DNA of 64,000 nucleotides, taken from positions 1-64,000 of the forward strand of contig JBDHRX010000002.1 in NCBI GenBank assembly GCA_039807785.1, given 5' to 3'. Shown here in pieces: positions 24,530 through 32,311 of this stretch. A program made the translations under genes and the position numbers. The DNA comes from Zeimonas sp039807785 (lineage in GTDB: Bacteria; Pseudomonadota; Gammaproteobacteria; Burkholderiales; Burkholderiaceae_E). The notes below the pieces were generated by a model that saw only the letters and a program-made list of their open reading frames with translations, was not told the origin of the DNA and searched no databases. Each line of letters opens with the position of its first letter. The stretch's first letter is position 1.

Positions 24530-25549
24530 TCAGCGATCCAGGCGTGCCGTCAGCCAGGCGACCAGCGCTTCCCATTGCGCGCGTTGCGTGAACGCCGCAT
24601 CGGCACCGTCGAGTTCGAGTGCGCCGCCCGAACGTCGCACGGCCTTGCGCCACGCGCGGTCTTCCCGAACGAGCCTGCGCAGCGGTGTGTTCGCGGCGTC
24701 GTCGATGCGCATCGCGACGAGGAGATGCGATCGCGCGGCTTTCACCGTCGCCGGGAATGCCTGCCAGAGCGCCGAGTCTGCGGGCTCGATGTCGGGGGCG
24801 AGCACGGCTCGCGCGTCCGGGACGATCGGCGCGTCTGGACCGTCTGCGCCTGGGCCGTCCGGACTAGTCGAGCCGGTCGGATGGGCCAGATGGGCCAGAT
24901 GGGTCGGATCGGTCGGGTCGGTCGGGTCGACCGGAAGGATCGCCTCGCGACCCAGCAGCCGTTGCCAGAAGCTTCGTGGTGCGGAACGAGCCATCGCGAT
25001 CGCCGGATCGACGAGGCAGGCCGCGGACAGCGGGAATCCCGCTTGCGAGAGCGCATGCCAGGTCCGCGCAGCGCGCGTTCCGGCTCGTCCCACGGCCAGC
25101 ACCGCGATGCGGGCGTCGGGGCAGGCCTCGAGCAGCCGCCGGGACGCGGCGATCGCAATCTCGTCGTACAGGGGCGCGGCTGCGGTCGCCGGGGCACTGT
25201 CCCCGCCGTCCGGCGCGTCGAAGCGCAGCGAGGGAATCCCGGCCAGCGCGAGCGCACGCGCAAGCCGAACGTGGAGGCGCCCGGGACCGGTGCGCGATTC
25301 ACCGTCCGCGGGAACGATCAACACCGCGGCCTCGCCGATTCGCGTCGCCCGGGTGACGACACCGATCGATGCGCCCGAGCTGCCCGCGATCGAGACCGGC
25401 GTCTCGACTGCCGGCGCGTTCGCCGCCGCGTTCACTGGCAGGTGCGTTGTCGCAGTCGGCGAAGCAGTCATCGGCGCAGTCGTCGACGCGTTCGTCGGCA
25501 TGATCATCGGCATGACCATCGGCACGATCGTCGACCTGGCCGGGCTCAT
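24530..25549 (-). CDS. Diverged exosortase-A-associated hydrolase 1 paralogue, probably inactive
   Basis: This 339-residue protein has an alpha/beta-hydrolase-like core at about 75-215 that follows hydrolase 1 of the exosortase A system (TIGR03100). It has LARALALAGIPSLRFDAPDGGDS in place of LARALAATGHPCLRFDYTGMGDS, and RSFWQRLLGREAIL in place of SAEFWKKLLTGRIDVLG. The nucleophile elbow GLCDG of the active copy at 50356-51222 is here AVGRAG, so the catalytic cysteine is lost. Two low-complexity runs are inserted: Met/Thr/Pro-rich residues 8-35 and a DPT/HLA triplet-repeat near 205-225. ATG 25549 overlaps the upstream hydrolase stop by 4 bases. It is the last gene of the long minus-strand cluster. 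Confidence 0.65.
   Translation of the reverse strand: MSPARSTIVPMVMPMIMPTNASTTAPMTASPTATTHLPVNAAANAPAVETPVSIAGSSGASIGVVTRATRIGEAAVLIVPADGESRTGPGRLHVRLARALALAGIPSLRFDAPDGGDSAPATAAAPLYDEIAIAASRRLLEACPDARIAVLAVGRAGTRAARTWHALSQAGFPLSAACLVDPAIAMARSAPRSFWQRLLGREAILPVDPTDPTDPTHLAHLAHPTGSTSPDGPGADGPDAPIVPDARAVLAPDIEPADSALWQAFPATVKAARSHLLVAMRIDDAANTPLRRLVREDRAWRKAVRRSGGALELDGADAAFTQRAQWEALVAWLTARLDR
24872..24934. repeat. 9-bp tandem repeats inside the hydrolase-1-like gene
   Basis: About seven imperfect 9-bp units (ATGGGCCAG changing to GTCGGTCGG) run from 24872 to 24934. On the coding (minus) strand they give the repeated tripeptides DPT and HLA. The unit keeps the reading frame, so length can vary without breaking the gene. 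Confidence 0.8.
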
Positions 25550-26397
25550 TCGAGCCCCTTCAGGAAGCGCTCGGTCGCGATGGCGCCAGAGGTCGGAGAT
25601 CCGTCCGGTCCGGCCGGGGCCGTGCGCGAGCGTTCGTCGCCGGGAAGCCAGAAGCGCGCGCCATGGACCACCTGGAGCTCGGCCAGGTAGCCCGCGCCGA
25701 GCCAGGCCTCGGTCAGTCGCGACGCGACCGCCGAGGGTTCGCCGCGGCGTCCGCCGGCATCGACGAAGTCGACGAAGATCACCGAGGGCGGCGTCCCGTG
25801 CTCGGCCACCGGCGGCGGATGCATCGGGAGGTCGCACAGGTCTGCGCGCAGCGCCTCGGACAGCATCCCCCCTTCGCCCGGTGCCTGCGCGAGGTCGCGC
25901 CCGGATTCGGGGGCCTGCCAGAACACGTAGCCGTCCACCAGCTGGTCGAGGGCGACCGCGATATCGGCCGCGAGCAGTGCGCCGTGGCGAATTCCCCAGA
26001 GTACGTTGGGGCCGGCGTGCCGCTGGCGGGCGAGCATCGCCGCGCGCAGCAGGTCGCTGCGCCATCCTTCGAGCGTGGCATCGGCGGGGTCGCCGGGCGA
26101 ATCGCCGCAGCCGTGGAGGTCGACCATCAGGACTGCCCAGCCGCGCGTCGCGAGACGCCAGGCCTGGCCGGCCAGGGTGCGGCGCGCGTTGGCGCGCTCG
26201 GCGCCGAGGGGCTGCACGCACAGGATCGCTCCGCGCGGCGGATGCCGCTCGGGCCACCACCAGACGCCGAAGCGTTCTGCGCCATCGAAGCCTTCCAGTC
26301 GGACGGGTTCGAGCCGCGCGGCCGGCCGGCGCGCGCCCGTAGGATCCTGCGTCATCGGGCGGTCGCCGGGAATCCGTGGTTCGGTATCGCGGGCCAT
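25546..26397 (-). CDS. Exosortase-A-associated hydrolase 2-like alpha/beta hydrolase
   Basis: This 283-residue protein matches the TIGR03101-type hydrolase 2 of PEP-CTERM/exosortase A loci, with ILCVQPLGAERANARR, then GWAVLMVDLHGCGDSPGDPADATLEGW and the elbow WGIRHG. In this family an arginine commonly occupies the position of the serine nucleophile. The role in exopolysaccharide loci is unknown; acyl or ester handling is the usual guess. The start is uncertain: ATG 26397 or ATG 26355. It overlaps the downstream hydrolase-1-like gene by 4 bases. A second hydrolase 2/1 pair lies at 49466-51222. Confidence 0.75.
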   Translation of the reverse strand: MARDTEPRIPGDRPMTQDPTGARRPAARLEPVRLEGFDGAERFGVWWWPERHPPRGAILCVQPLGAERANARRTLAGQAWRLATRGWAVLMVDLHGCGDSPGDPADATLEGWRSDLLRAAMLARQRHAGPNVLWGIRHGALLAADIAVALDQLVDGYVFWQAPESGRDLAQAPGEGGMLSEALRADLCDLPMHPPPVAEHGTPPSVIFVDFVDAGGRRGEPSAVASRLTEAWLGAGYLAELQVVHGARFWLPGDERSRTAPAGPDGSPTSGAIATERFLKGLE

Positions 26398-26490
26398 TCT
26401 ATCGATGCGGTACGCCTCGGGGCAGCGCCGCCGGTCGGTCGACGCATGGCCCTGGCCAAGCCATCGGCCGGTTCCTCCGGGATGACCAGT

Positions 26491-28047
26491 CTACGCCCGC
26501 TCGATCAGCCGCCTCAGGATCTGCTCGGTGCGTCGTCTCGGCCCCTCCTCGTGCGCGGCGAAGCGAAGCTGGGGCCCGACGTGGAACAGGAAGTAGAGCA
26601 GGGCGCAGGATCGATGGAATCGACCGTCGATGCCGCTGCGGCGCAATTGCTCGCTCAGGAACTCGCGCTCCTCGTCGACGGGCCAGTCGCCGTCGGCGAG
26701 CATCGGGATGGTGTCCACGATCGAGCGTCGCGGGTTGCAGCGTCGCTCGACGCCGTCGAGGTAGTTGAAGGCATCGAGGGCCGGTGCTGCGGCGCGTCGC
26801 GCCGCTTCCCAATCGATGACGCCGCTGATCCGTCCCTCGGCGACGAGGATGTTGGCCGTGCCGAAGTCGCCGTGGGCGATGCCGATGCGCGAGGTCATGC
26901 CGGCCCACGCCGCATCGAGCAGCGTCGCGGCGTCGCGTCGCAGGCCCGGGTCGGCCAGGTGTGCCAGCAGGCGCTCCTGCATGGCGCGCAGATCGGCGCC
27001 GGCCGCGCCGTCCGTCAGCGGCACGCTGGCCTGCTGCTCGAGACCGGGGTTCAGCGCGCGCAGGAACGCATCGGCCTCGCGCAGCCACGCGCTACGCGCC
27101 GCGCGCGATGCATCGCGCGACAGTGCCGCGCTCAGGGGGACGCCGGGCAGCCGCGATTCGGCATACCAGGCCTGGCCTGCGCGGCTCCCCCGCGCCAGCG
27201 GCTTCGGCACGCGGGTCGCGATGCGCGGGTTCGACTGCAGGTCGACGAGCAGCCGGTGCGCCTCGGCTTCGTCCGCCAGGGCGACCGGTTCGTGCGGGAG
27301 GTGAATCACCAGGTCGACATCGCCGCGGCGCGCGAGCGCGAGCGACTTGCCGCGCGAGGAATGGGTCACCCGGAACCATCGTGAAGCGGGCCTCGGTCCG
27401 GAGGTGCCCGCCTCCAGGACGATCGCGTCGAGGAGCGTCGGCGCGTCCGGGCCGCTCCGGCGCGCGGTGACGAGCCACATCGGGGCCGACCAGGCATCGC
27501 GCCAGGTGCGTTCGCGGAGGGTGTCCGGGATGCCGGGTCCGGGTTCGGCCGCATGGATCGCGATGTCGTCGAAGCCGCCGGCGCGCAGGCCGCGCATCAG
27601 CCGGTGCAGCGGCGGAACGCGCCGGGCGCCGAATGCCTGCGCATCGACCGGAGCCCGCCCGCTGGTTCCCGGGGTGCCGCGCCGCAGGCGCGCCGACAGC
27701 GCGGTGACGAACCGGTGGGTCCGGTTCGGCCACAGCATCGAGATCCGTCCGCCCGGGCGCAGCATGCGCCCGCATTCGGCCAGCAGCGTTTCGAGCGGCG
27801 CTGCGGGTCCCGCCGTTTCGGGCGCCCGGACGACGACCAGGAGCGAAGCGAGGCCGGCGTCCGCGACCGGCGCCTGCGGGGCTTCCGGCCAGCTCCATCG
27901 CAGCGATGGATCCTCGCCGAGGAAGAGGCGCATCAGCGGCAGGCGCTCGCCGAGGAAGTGGCCCATGTCAGGTCCCGCGGTTCCGGATGCGGAGCCGTCG
28001 GGCTCCTCGTCCCGGCCGGGTTGGTGGTCCTGCGTCGGTCCCGGCAT
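26491..28047 (-). CDS. Methyltransferase-like / aminoglycoside-phosphotransferase-like fusion
   Basis: This is a 518-residue protein from ATG 28047 (ATG 27966 would give 491). The N-terminal half (about 50-190) resembles the C-terminal part of class I methyltransferases (ETLLAECGRMLRPGGRISMLWP), but a GxGxG SAM loop is not obvious. The C-terminal half (about 225-500) is an APH/choline-kinase-type phosphotransferase: catalytic HGDFGTANIL near 390 and metal-binding VIDWEAA near 409. Such kinases phosphorylate small hydroxylated molecules; in this sugar/acyl cluster a sugar or lipid-linked precursor is more likely than an antibiotic. It sits 17 bp after the FabL-like gene. Confidence 0.7.
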   Translation of the reverse strand: MPGPTQDHQPGRDEEPDGSASGTAGPDMGHFLGERLPLMRLFLGEDPSLRWSWPEAPQAPVADAGLASLLVVVRAPETAGPAAPLETLLAECGRMLRPGGRISMLWPNRTHRFVTALSARLRRGTPGTSGRAPVDAQAFGARRVPPLHRLMRGLRAGGFDDIAIHAAEPGPGIPDTLRERTWRDAWSAPMWLVTARRSGPDAPTLLDAIVLEAGTSGPRPASRWFRVTHSSRGKSLALARRGDVDLVIHLPHEPVALADEAEAHRLLVDLQSNPRIATRVPKPLARGSRAGQAWYAESRLPGVPLSAALSRDASRAARSAWLREADAFLRALNPGLEQQASVPLTDGAAGADLRAMQERLLAHLADPGLRRDAATLLDAAWAGMTSRIGIAHGDFGTANILVAEGRISGVIDWEAARRAAAPALDAFNYLDGVERRCNPRRSIVDTIPMLADGDWPVDEEREFLSEQLRRSGIDGRFHRSCALLYFLFHVGPQLRFAAHEEGPRRRTEQILRRLIERA

Positions 28048-28064
28048 GCGCGTGTCCGCTGCCG

Positions 28065-28829
28065 CTACTCGACGATGCGCGCGCCGCCGTCGACCACGAG
28101 CGTCTGGCCGACGATGCCGCTCGCGGCGGCGCTGCAGAGGAACTGGGCCGCGCAGGCGACTTCCTCCGGATCGACCAGCCGTCCGCGCGGCGTGCGGCGC
28201 AGCGCGTCGGCCAGGCGCCGGTCGCGGTCCGGAAAGGTGTCCCAGGCCTGGGTCTCGACGCTGCCCGGCGAGAGCAGGTTGACGCGGATGCCGCGCGGCG
28301 CGAGCTCGGCCGCGAGATGCCGGGCCATCGCCTCGAGCGCGCCCTTGGAGGCGCCGACCGCGGTGTACGCGGGCACCGCCCGGACCGCGCCGGCCGACGA
28401 CAGGGCGACGATGCTCGAGCCGTCGCGCAGGCGCGGCAGCAGCGCCTGCACCAGTTCGAGGAACGCGCGCGCGTTCAGGCCCAGGGTCCAGTCGAGATGC
28501 TTGGCGGTCAACTGCTCGAACGGCCGGTGCACGCCGGTGGCCGCGCAGTGCACGACCGAGACGATATGCTCCGCCTCGCAGCGCTCGATGCGTTCGCGCA
28601 CGAGGGCGAGGCCCTTGGCGAGGGTGAGGTCGGCGCGCAGCGTCTCGAGCGCGAGCCCCTCGGAGGCTGCCTTCTCGGCGATGGCCTGCGCCGCGGCGTC
28701 GTTGCGCGCATAGTTGGCGACGACCGTCGCGCCGGCGCGCGCGAGCCGCAACGAGATCGCGGCGCCGAGTCCGCGGGTGCCACCGGTGACCAGCACCGTG
28801 TGCCGTGCGAGCGAGAACGCGTCGTTCAT
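28065..28829 (-). CDS. FabL-like enoyl-[acyl-carrier-protein] reductase
   Basis: This 254-residue protein is an SDR with the cofactor loop TGGTRGLG (15-22). Unlike ketoreductases, the catalytic pair is Y155-(x)6-K162 (AYTAVGASKGALEAM), the enoyl-reductase spacing. The surrounding sequence (VHCAATGVHRPFEQL, HLDWTLGLNARAF, GQTLVVDGG) parallels Bacillus FabL, an NADPH-dependent triclosan-tolerant enoyl-ACP reductase. It would reduce trans-2-enoyl-ACP to saturated acyl-ACP, closing the cycle formed by the KAS III, ketoreductase and dehydratase genes upstream. ATG 28829 overlaps the dehydratase stop by 4 bases. The assignment rests on motif spacing and remembered family features. Confidence 0.75.
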   Translation of the reverse strand: MNDAFSLARHTVLVTGGTRGLGAAISLRLARAGATVVANYARNDAAAQAIAEKAASEGLALETLRADLTLAKGLALVRERIERCEAEHIVSVVHCAATGVHRPFEQLTAKHLDWTLGLNARAFLELVQALLPRLRDGSSIVALSSAGAVRAVPAYTAVGASKGALEAMARHLAAELAPRGIRVNLLSPGSVETQAWDTFPDRDRRLADALRRTPRGRLVDPEEVACAAQFLCSAAASGIVGQTLVVDGGARIVE

Positions 28830-29272
28830 CCGGATCGCTCCGCCAGGAAGTCTTCGAGGACATCGTCCCGGAAGTCGCCGGACAACGTGTCCAGCGGCAC
28901 GAAGGAGAAGAAGAGCCGGGCCTGGGCCACGGTCCGGCCGTCGACCTCGACGCGGCAGTCCGCGGTCGCGTACCGGTCGGTGTTCGCGGTGATCGCGGTG
29001 TGGATCAGCGCTTCGTCGCCCGGGCGGACCCATTGCCGGAAGCTCGCGGACAGGATCCGCGCGAGCATCGCCTTGCCGCGCGGCCGGCGCTCGGCGTCGA
29101 GGCACTTGCCGGCCGTCTGCGCCATCATCTCGGTGAGCAACACGCCGGGGACCACCGGGAAACCCGGGAAGTGGTCGCGGAAGTAGTCGTCGTCGGGCCG
29201 GATCGCGCGCGCGGCGACGATCGTCGCGCCGGCAACCAGCGAGACGATGCGGTCGACGAGGACGAAGCGCAT
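28826..29272 (-). CDS. FabZ-like 3-hydroxyacyl-ACP dehydratase
   Basis: This 148-residue hotdog-fold protein has YFRDHFPGFPVVPGVLL near 30-46, matching the FabZ active-site helix, with catalytic His34 and Glu48 both present (TEMMAQTAG). It should dehydrate 3-hydroxyacyl-ACP to the trans-2-enoyl form. Length is typical of FabZ. It lies between the first ACP gene (12 bp) and the FabL-like reductase (4-base overlap), so it is dedicated to the cluster's acyl chain. A thioesterase activity of the same fold cannot be excluded. Confidence 0.82.
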   Translation of the reverse strand: MRFVLVDRIVSLVAGATIVAARAIRPDDDYFRDHFPGFPVVPGVLLTEMMAQTAGKCLDAERRPRGKAMLARILSASFRQWVRPGDEALIHTAITANTDRYATADCRVEVDGRTVAQARLFFSFVPLDTLSGDFRDDVLEDFLAERSG

Positions 29273-29284
29273 CGCCGGCCCGCC

Positions 29285-29527
29285 TCAGGCGTCTTCCAAG
29301 GCGCCGTTGCGGCTCAGGATGTCGAGGATGTCCTGCACCTGCTGCATGCCGTCCATGTCCTTCTCGGACAGGTGGATGTCGAAACGCTCGTCGAGCGCGG
29401 CGATCAGGGTGAGGGTGCCCAGCGAGTCCCAGCCGGGGATCTTCTTGCGCGCGGTGTCGGCCGCGAGCTGGCCGGGAGGCTCCTCGAACACCTCCGCGAT
29501 CCAGGTGAGGGCGTCTTCGGTCTTCAT
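29285..29527 (-). CDS. Acyl carrier protein (first copy)
   Basis: This 80-residue acidic protein has the phosphopantetheine attachment motif GWDSLGTLTLI; the serine is near residue 35. The following helix and the C-terminal VQDILDIL match the ACP fold. It probably carries the acyl chain made by the neighbouring KAS III, ketoreductase, dehydratase and enoyl reductase. It is distinct in sequence from the second ACP at 33309-33575. Its gene is 78 bp from the ketoreductase gene and 12 bp from the dehydratase gene. Confidence 0.92.
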   Translation of the reverse strand: MKTEDALTWIAEVFEEPPGQLAADTARKKIPGWDSLGTLTLIAALDERFDIHLSEKDMDGMQQVQDILDILSRNGALEDA

Positions 29528-29605
29528 GCTCGGTCTCCGTGGGCGGGATCTCGGGACGGTGGAGGCGTCGTGGGGGCGTCGTGGGGGCCAGGTGCGCCGC
29601 CGCGC

Positions 29606-30376
29606 CTAGCGCGCGGTGAAGCCGCCGTCGACCGCGAGGTCGGCGCCGGTGATCCAGCGCGCCGCGGGCGACAGCAGGAATGCGGCGGCGCGGGCGACGT
29701 CCTCGGGACGCCCCGCGCCGAGCGGATGCGCGGCTTCGAGCTGGCGGACGTGCTCGTCGGACAGCAGGCCGAGCGCCTCGTCGGTCATGCCGGTGCGGAC
29801 CAGCCCCGGCGATATGCAGTTGACGCGGATGCCGCGCCGCGCGAGCTCCAGCGCCATCGCCCGGGCGGCGGCGGCGATGGCGCCTTTCGTCGCGCAGTAG
29901 CCGATCTGCCCGGGCATGCCGACCCGGCCGTAGATGGACGACACGAACAGCACGCTGCCGCCCTCGGCCACCATCACGTCGCGACGGCACACGGCGCGCG
30001 CGAGCTCGAGCCCGGCCAGCAGGTTGACGTCGAGCTGGGCTTGCACGACGTCGACCCGGTTCGACTGGAGCGGCCGGGTGGCGACGACGCCGGCGGCGTG
30101 GCAGAGCCCGTAGATCGGGCCGGTGCGCGCCAACAGCTCCGAGACCGCGGCGGCGATCGCGTCGTGGCGCGCGAGGTCGAGCACCAGCGTGTGGTGCCCG
30201 GCGCCAGCCAGTTGCGAGCGGGTTTCGGCGAGGCGACCGGTGTCGCGCCCGATCAGGGCGACGCGGGCGCCGCGCCGGGCGAGCTCGATCGCGATCGCCC
30301 GCCCGATGCCGGACGAGGCTCCGGTGACCGCGAGGCAGCGGTCCTCGAAGTCGACGAGCGCGGCGGCCTCAGTCAT
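29606..30376 (-). CDS. SDR ketoreductase, FabG-like
   Basis: This 256-residue classical short-chain dehydrogenase has TGASSGIG (18-25), the HAAG equivalent of NNAG near 93-96, S146/S147, and Y160-CAT-K164 (YxxxK). It ends ITGADLAVDGGFTAR, typical of FabG-like reductases. It would reduce 3-oxoacyl-ACP produced by the KAS III-like enzyme encoded just upstream, with which it overlaps by 8 bases. It may act on a keto-sugar instead, but gene order favours the acyl role. Confidence 0.85.
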   Translation of the reverse strand: MTEAAALVDFEDRCLAVTGASSGIGRAIAIELARRGARVALIGRDTGRLAETRSQLAGAGHHTLVLDLARHDAIAAAVSELLARTGPIYGLCHAAGVVATRPLQSNRVDVVQAQLDVNLLAGLELARAVCRRDVMVAEGGSVLFVSSIYGRVGMPGQIGYCATKGAIAAAARAMALELARRGIRVNCISPGLVRTGMTDEALGLLSDEHVRQLEAAHPLGAGRPEDVARAAAFLLSPAARWITGADLAVDGGFTAR

Positions 30377-31412
30377 GGCCGGGCCATTCGACGTGAAGCA
30401 GCCGGCACCCGGGCTCGAGGTCGACCACCGCCGAGCCCCAGGAGAGGCCGACGCCGTAGCCGAGCAGCATCAGCCGTGCGGCGCGTCCGGCCGGGCGCCC
30501 GAAGCCGCTGCGCGTGATCGTCAGCGGCACCGAGGGGCCGCCGGTATTGCCGAACTCGTCGAGGATGACCGGCGCGCGTTCGGCGGGCAACGCGAGCTTC
30601 TTCACCAGGTGGTTCATGATGAACCGGTTCGACTGGTGGAAGACGAAGCAGTCGATCTCGTCCTGGGCGAACCCGGCCAGCGCGAGGGTGTCGCGCACCA
30701 GCGGCGGGATCACGCGGATCGTGAAGTTGAACACGCCCGAGCCGTTCATCGACACGTAGTGCTGGCGCGGATCGGCGCAGAAGCGGTCGCGGAACCCGCC
30801 CGCGCGGATGATCAGGTCGTCGGCGCCGGCACCGTCGGTGTGCAGCACGAACGCCCAGTCGGGCGCGGCTTCGTCCGGGTCGCGCCGCTCGATCAGGGTC
30901 GCCGAGCCGGCATCGCCGAACAGCAGCGCCACCGAGCGGTCGGCGCCGTCGGCGTAGCGCGTCGGGGTCTCGCCGTTCAGCAGCAGGATGCGCCGGTGGC
31001 CGGAGGCGGCCAGCAGCGACGCGGCCAGCCACAGGCCATACACGTAGGCCGAGCAGCCGAGGTTCAGGTCGAAGGCGGCGCACCCGGTCGACAGCCCCAG
31101 CCGCTGCTGCAGCAGGCAGCTGCTCGAGGGCATCAGGTAGTCGGGCGTCTGCGTCGCCATGATCAGCACGTCGATGCTCGCGCGGTCGATGGCGAGCTCG
31201 TCGAGCAGCCGGTCGGCGGCCGCGAAGCACAGGTCGGTGCTGCAGGTCGCGTCGTCGACGACGTGCCGCGCCGAGACGCCGGCCATGCCGACCACCTTGC
31301 GCACTTCCTCGGGGCTGAACGCCGTCGTGTCGGCGACGTTGTCGAAGCGGTGCGCGGGCACGCAGGTGGCCACGCCGAGGATGCGCGGCGCGCGGACGCG
31401 GGCCTGAGTCAT
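30369..31412 (-). CDS. KAS III-like 3-oxoacyl-ACP synthase (FabH family)
   Basis: This 347-residue protein has the FabH-type catalytic triad: C120 in LNLGCSAYVYGL, H259 in FVFHQSNRFI, and N289 in EFGNTGGPSVPL. It would condense an acyl-CoA with malonyl-ACP to start or extend a short chain. Housekeeping FabH is normally in a fab cluster; this copy stands with its own ACP, reductases and dehydratase, so it probably makes a special acyl group for sugar decoration. ATG 31412 overlaps the acyltransferase stop by 4 bases. Confidence 0.9.
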   Translation of the reverse strand: MTQARVRAPRILGVATCVPAHRFDNVADTTAFSPEEVRKVVGMAGVSARHVVDDATCSTDLCFAAADRLLDELAIDRASIDVLIMATQTPDYLMPSSSCLLQQRLGLSTGCAAFDLNLGCSAYVYGLWLAASLLAASGHRRILLLNGETPTRYADGADRSVALLFGDAGSATLIERRDPDEAAPDWAFVLHTDGAGADDLIIRAGGFRDRFCADPRQHYVSMNGSGVFNFTIRVIPPLVRDTLALAGFAQDEIDCFVFHQSNRFIMNHLVKKLALPAERAPVILDEFGNTGGPSVPLTITRSGFGRPAGRAARLMLLGYGVGLSWGSAVVDLEPGCRLLHVEWPGHD

Positions 31413-32287
31413 GTCGCCACCTCGCCGAGTTCGTAGAAGGGCCGGCCGCGGGCCAGCATGTCGCGCGCGCAGTCGATCGCGTCGCGGACCCGGATCAGCT
31501 CGATGCGGCTGGCGCCGATCCGCGTGCGCCGGATCAGCCCGCGCCGGCGCAGCTCGCGCTCCAGGCGCTCGAAGCGCCGGCGGCGGATCGCCTCGGGCGC
31601 GAAGACGTAGGTGGTGACCGTGCGCGGCTGTCCGTGCCGGTCGACGACCGGCACCTCGAAGGGGTGTTCCGTGTACAGCGCGAACGGCATCTCGGCGCTC
31701 ACCAGGTGCTCGAGGTAGTGGAAGAACGTGAAGGTGGCGAAGGGCACGTTGAAGAACACCACCTTCCCATCGAGTTCCGCGAACTTCTCGAACGGCGTGC
31801 CGGGCCCGCAGGGGTAGAGGCAATCCTCGTGGCCCGCGACGAGCGCGCCGGCGCCGGGCCCGAGGGCCAGCACCGGATGGGTCGGGTGCAGGCTGCGCAG
31901 CACCCCGGCACGACGTCGAAAATACTCCGAAACCAGCCCCATCATCGAGGGAGTTTTTCGCACGTCGAAGCATTTCAGGCGGCTGAGGTACGCCAGGGAC
32001 GACGAGCGGTACGGCAGCGAGACCATCAGCAGGTTGCCGCCCGGCGAGACCGCCTCGATGAAGACCTGCGTCAGGGCGTCGATCGTGCCGCGGAAGCCGT
32101 GCTCGCCGCCGAAGGCGCTGTGCAGCATCAGGTTGTCGCCGGGCCGCACGCCGAGGCGGCGCAGCGCGCCGGCCAGGCGTTCCGGCCCATAGGAGAGGAA
32201 GGCGCCGACGACGAGCCGCCGGGCCCCGCGCTCGCCGGCCCGCAGCCGCGCCTTCCATGCGCGCGGCAGCCTGGAGAGCAGCATCAT
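31409..32287 (-). CDS. AAC(3)-family N-acyltransferase
   Basis: This 292-residue protein of the aminoglycoside 3-N-acetyltransferase fold has LMLHSAFGGEHGFRGTIDALTQVF near 54-77, LLMVSLPY, the family block HPTHPVLALGPGA near 138-150 and PCGPGTPFEKF. In glycan loci such enzymes acylate amino sugars. Here the gene sits between a NadE-like ligase and the KAS III-like gene, so transfer of the locally made acyl chain to a sugar amine is the likely role. Antibiotic resistance is unlikely from context. Confidence 0.82.
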   Translation of the reverse strand: MMLLSRLPRAWKARLRAGERGARRLVVGAFLSYGPERLAGALRRLGVRPGDNLMLHSAFGGEHGFRGTIDALTQVFIEAVSPGGNLLMVSLPYRSSSLAYLSRLKCFDVRKTPSMMGLVSEYFRRRAGVLRSLHPTHPVLALGPGAGALVAGHEDCLYPCGPGTPFEKFAELDGKVVFFNVPFATFTFFHYLEHLVSAEMPFALYTEHPFEVPVVDRHGQPRTVTTYVFAPEAIRRRRFERLERELRRRGLIRRTRIGASRIELIRVRDAIDCARDMLARGRPFYELGEVAT

Positions 32288-32311
32288 GGGGCGGTCGCCG
32301 GCGCCGGCGGC

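Noticed and set aside
26491..28047. Aminoglycoside phosphotransferase resistance gene
   Set aside because: HGD/DWE motifs are shared by many small-molecule kinases; context and the fused N-terminal domain argue for a biosynthetic role.
28830..29990. Upstream extension of the FabL-like frame to a 641-residue protein
   Set aside because: The extension overlaps the dehydratase, ACP and ketoreductase genes in another frame and shows no domain.
31409..32287. Aminoglycoside resistance acetyltransferase
   Set aside because: The fold matches AAC(3), but the gene is embedded in an acyl/sugar biosynthetic operon and there are no mobile-element signs.
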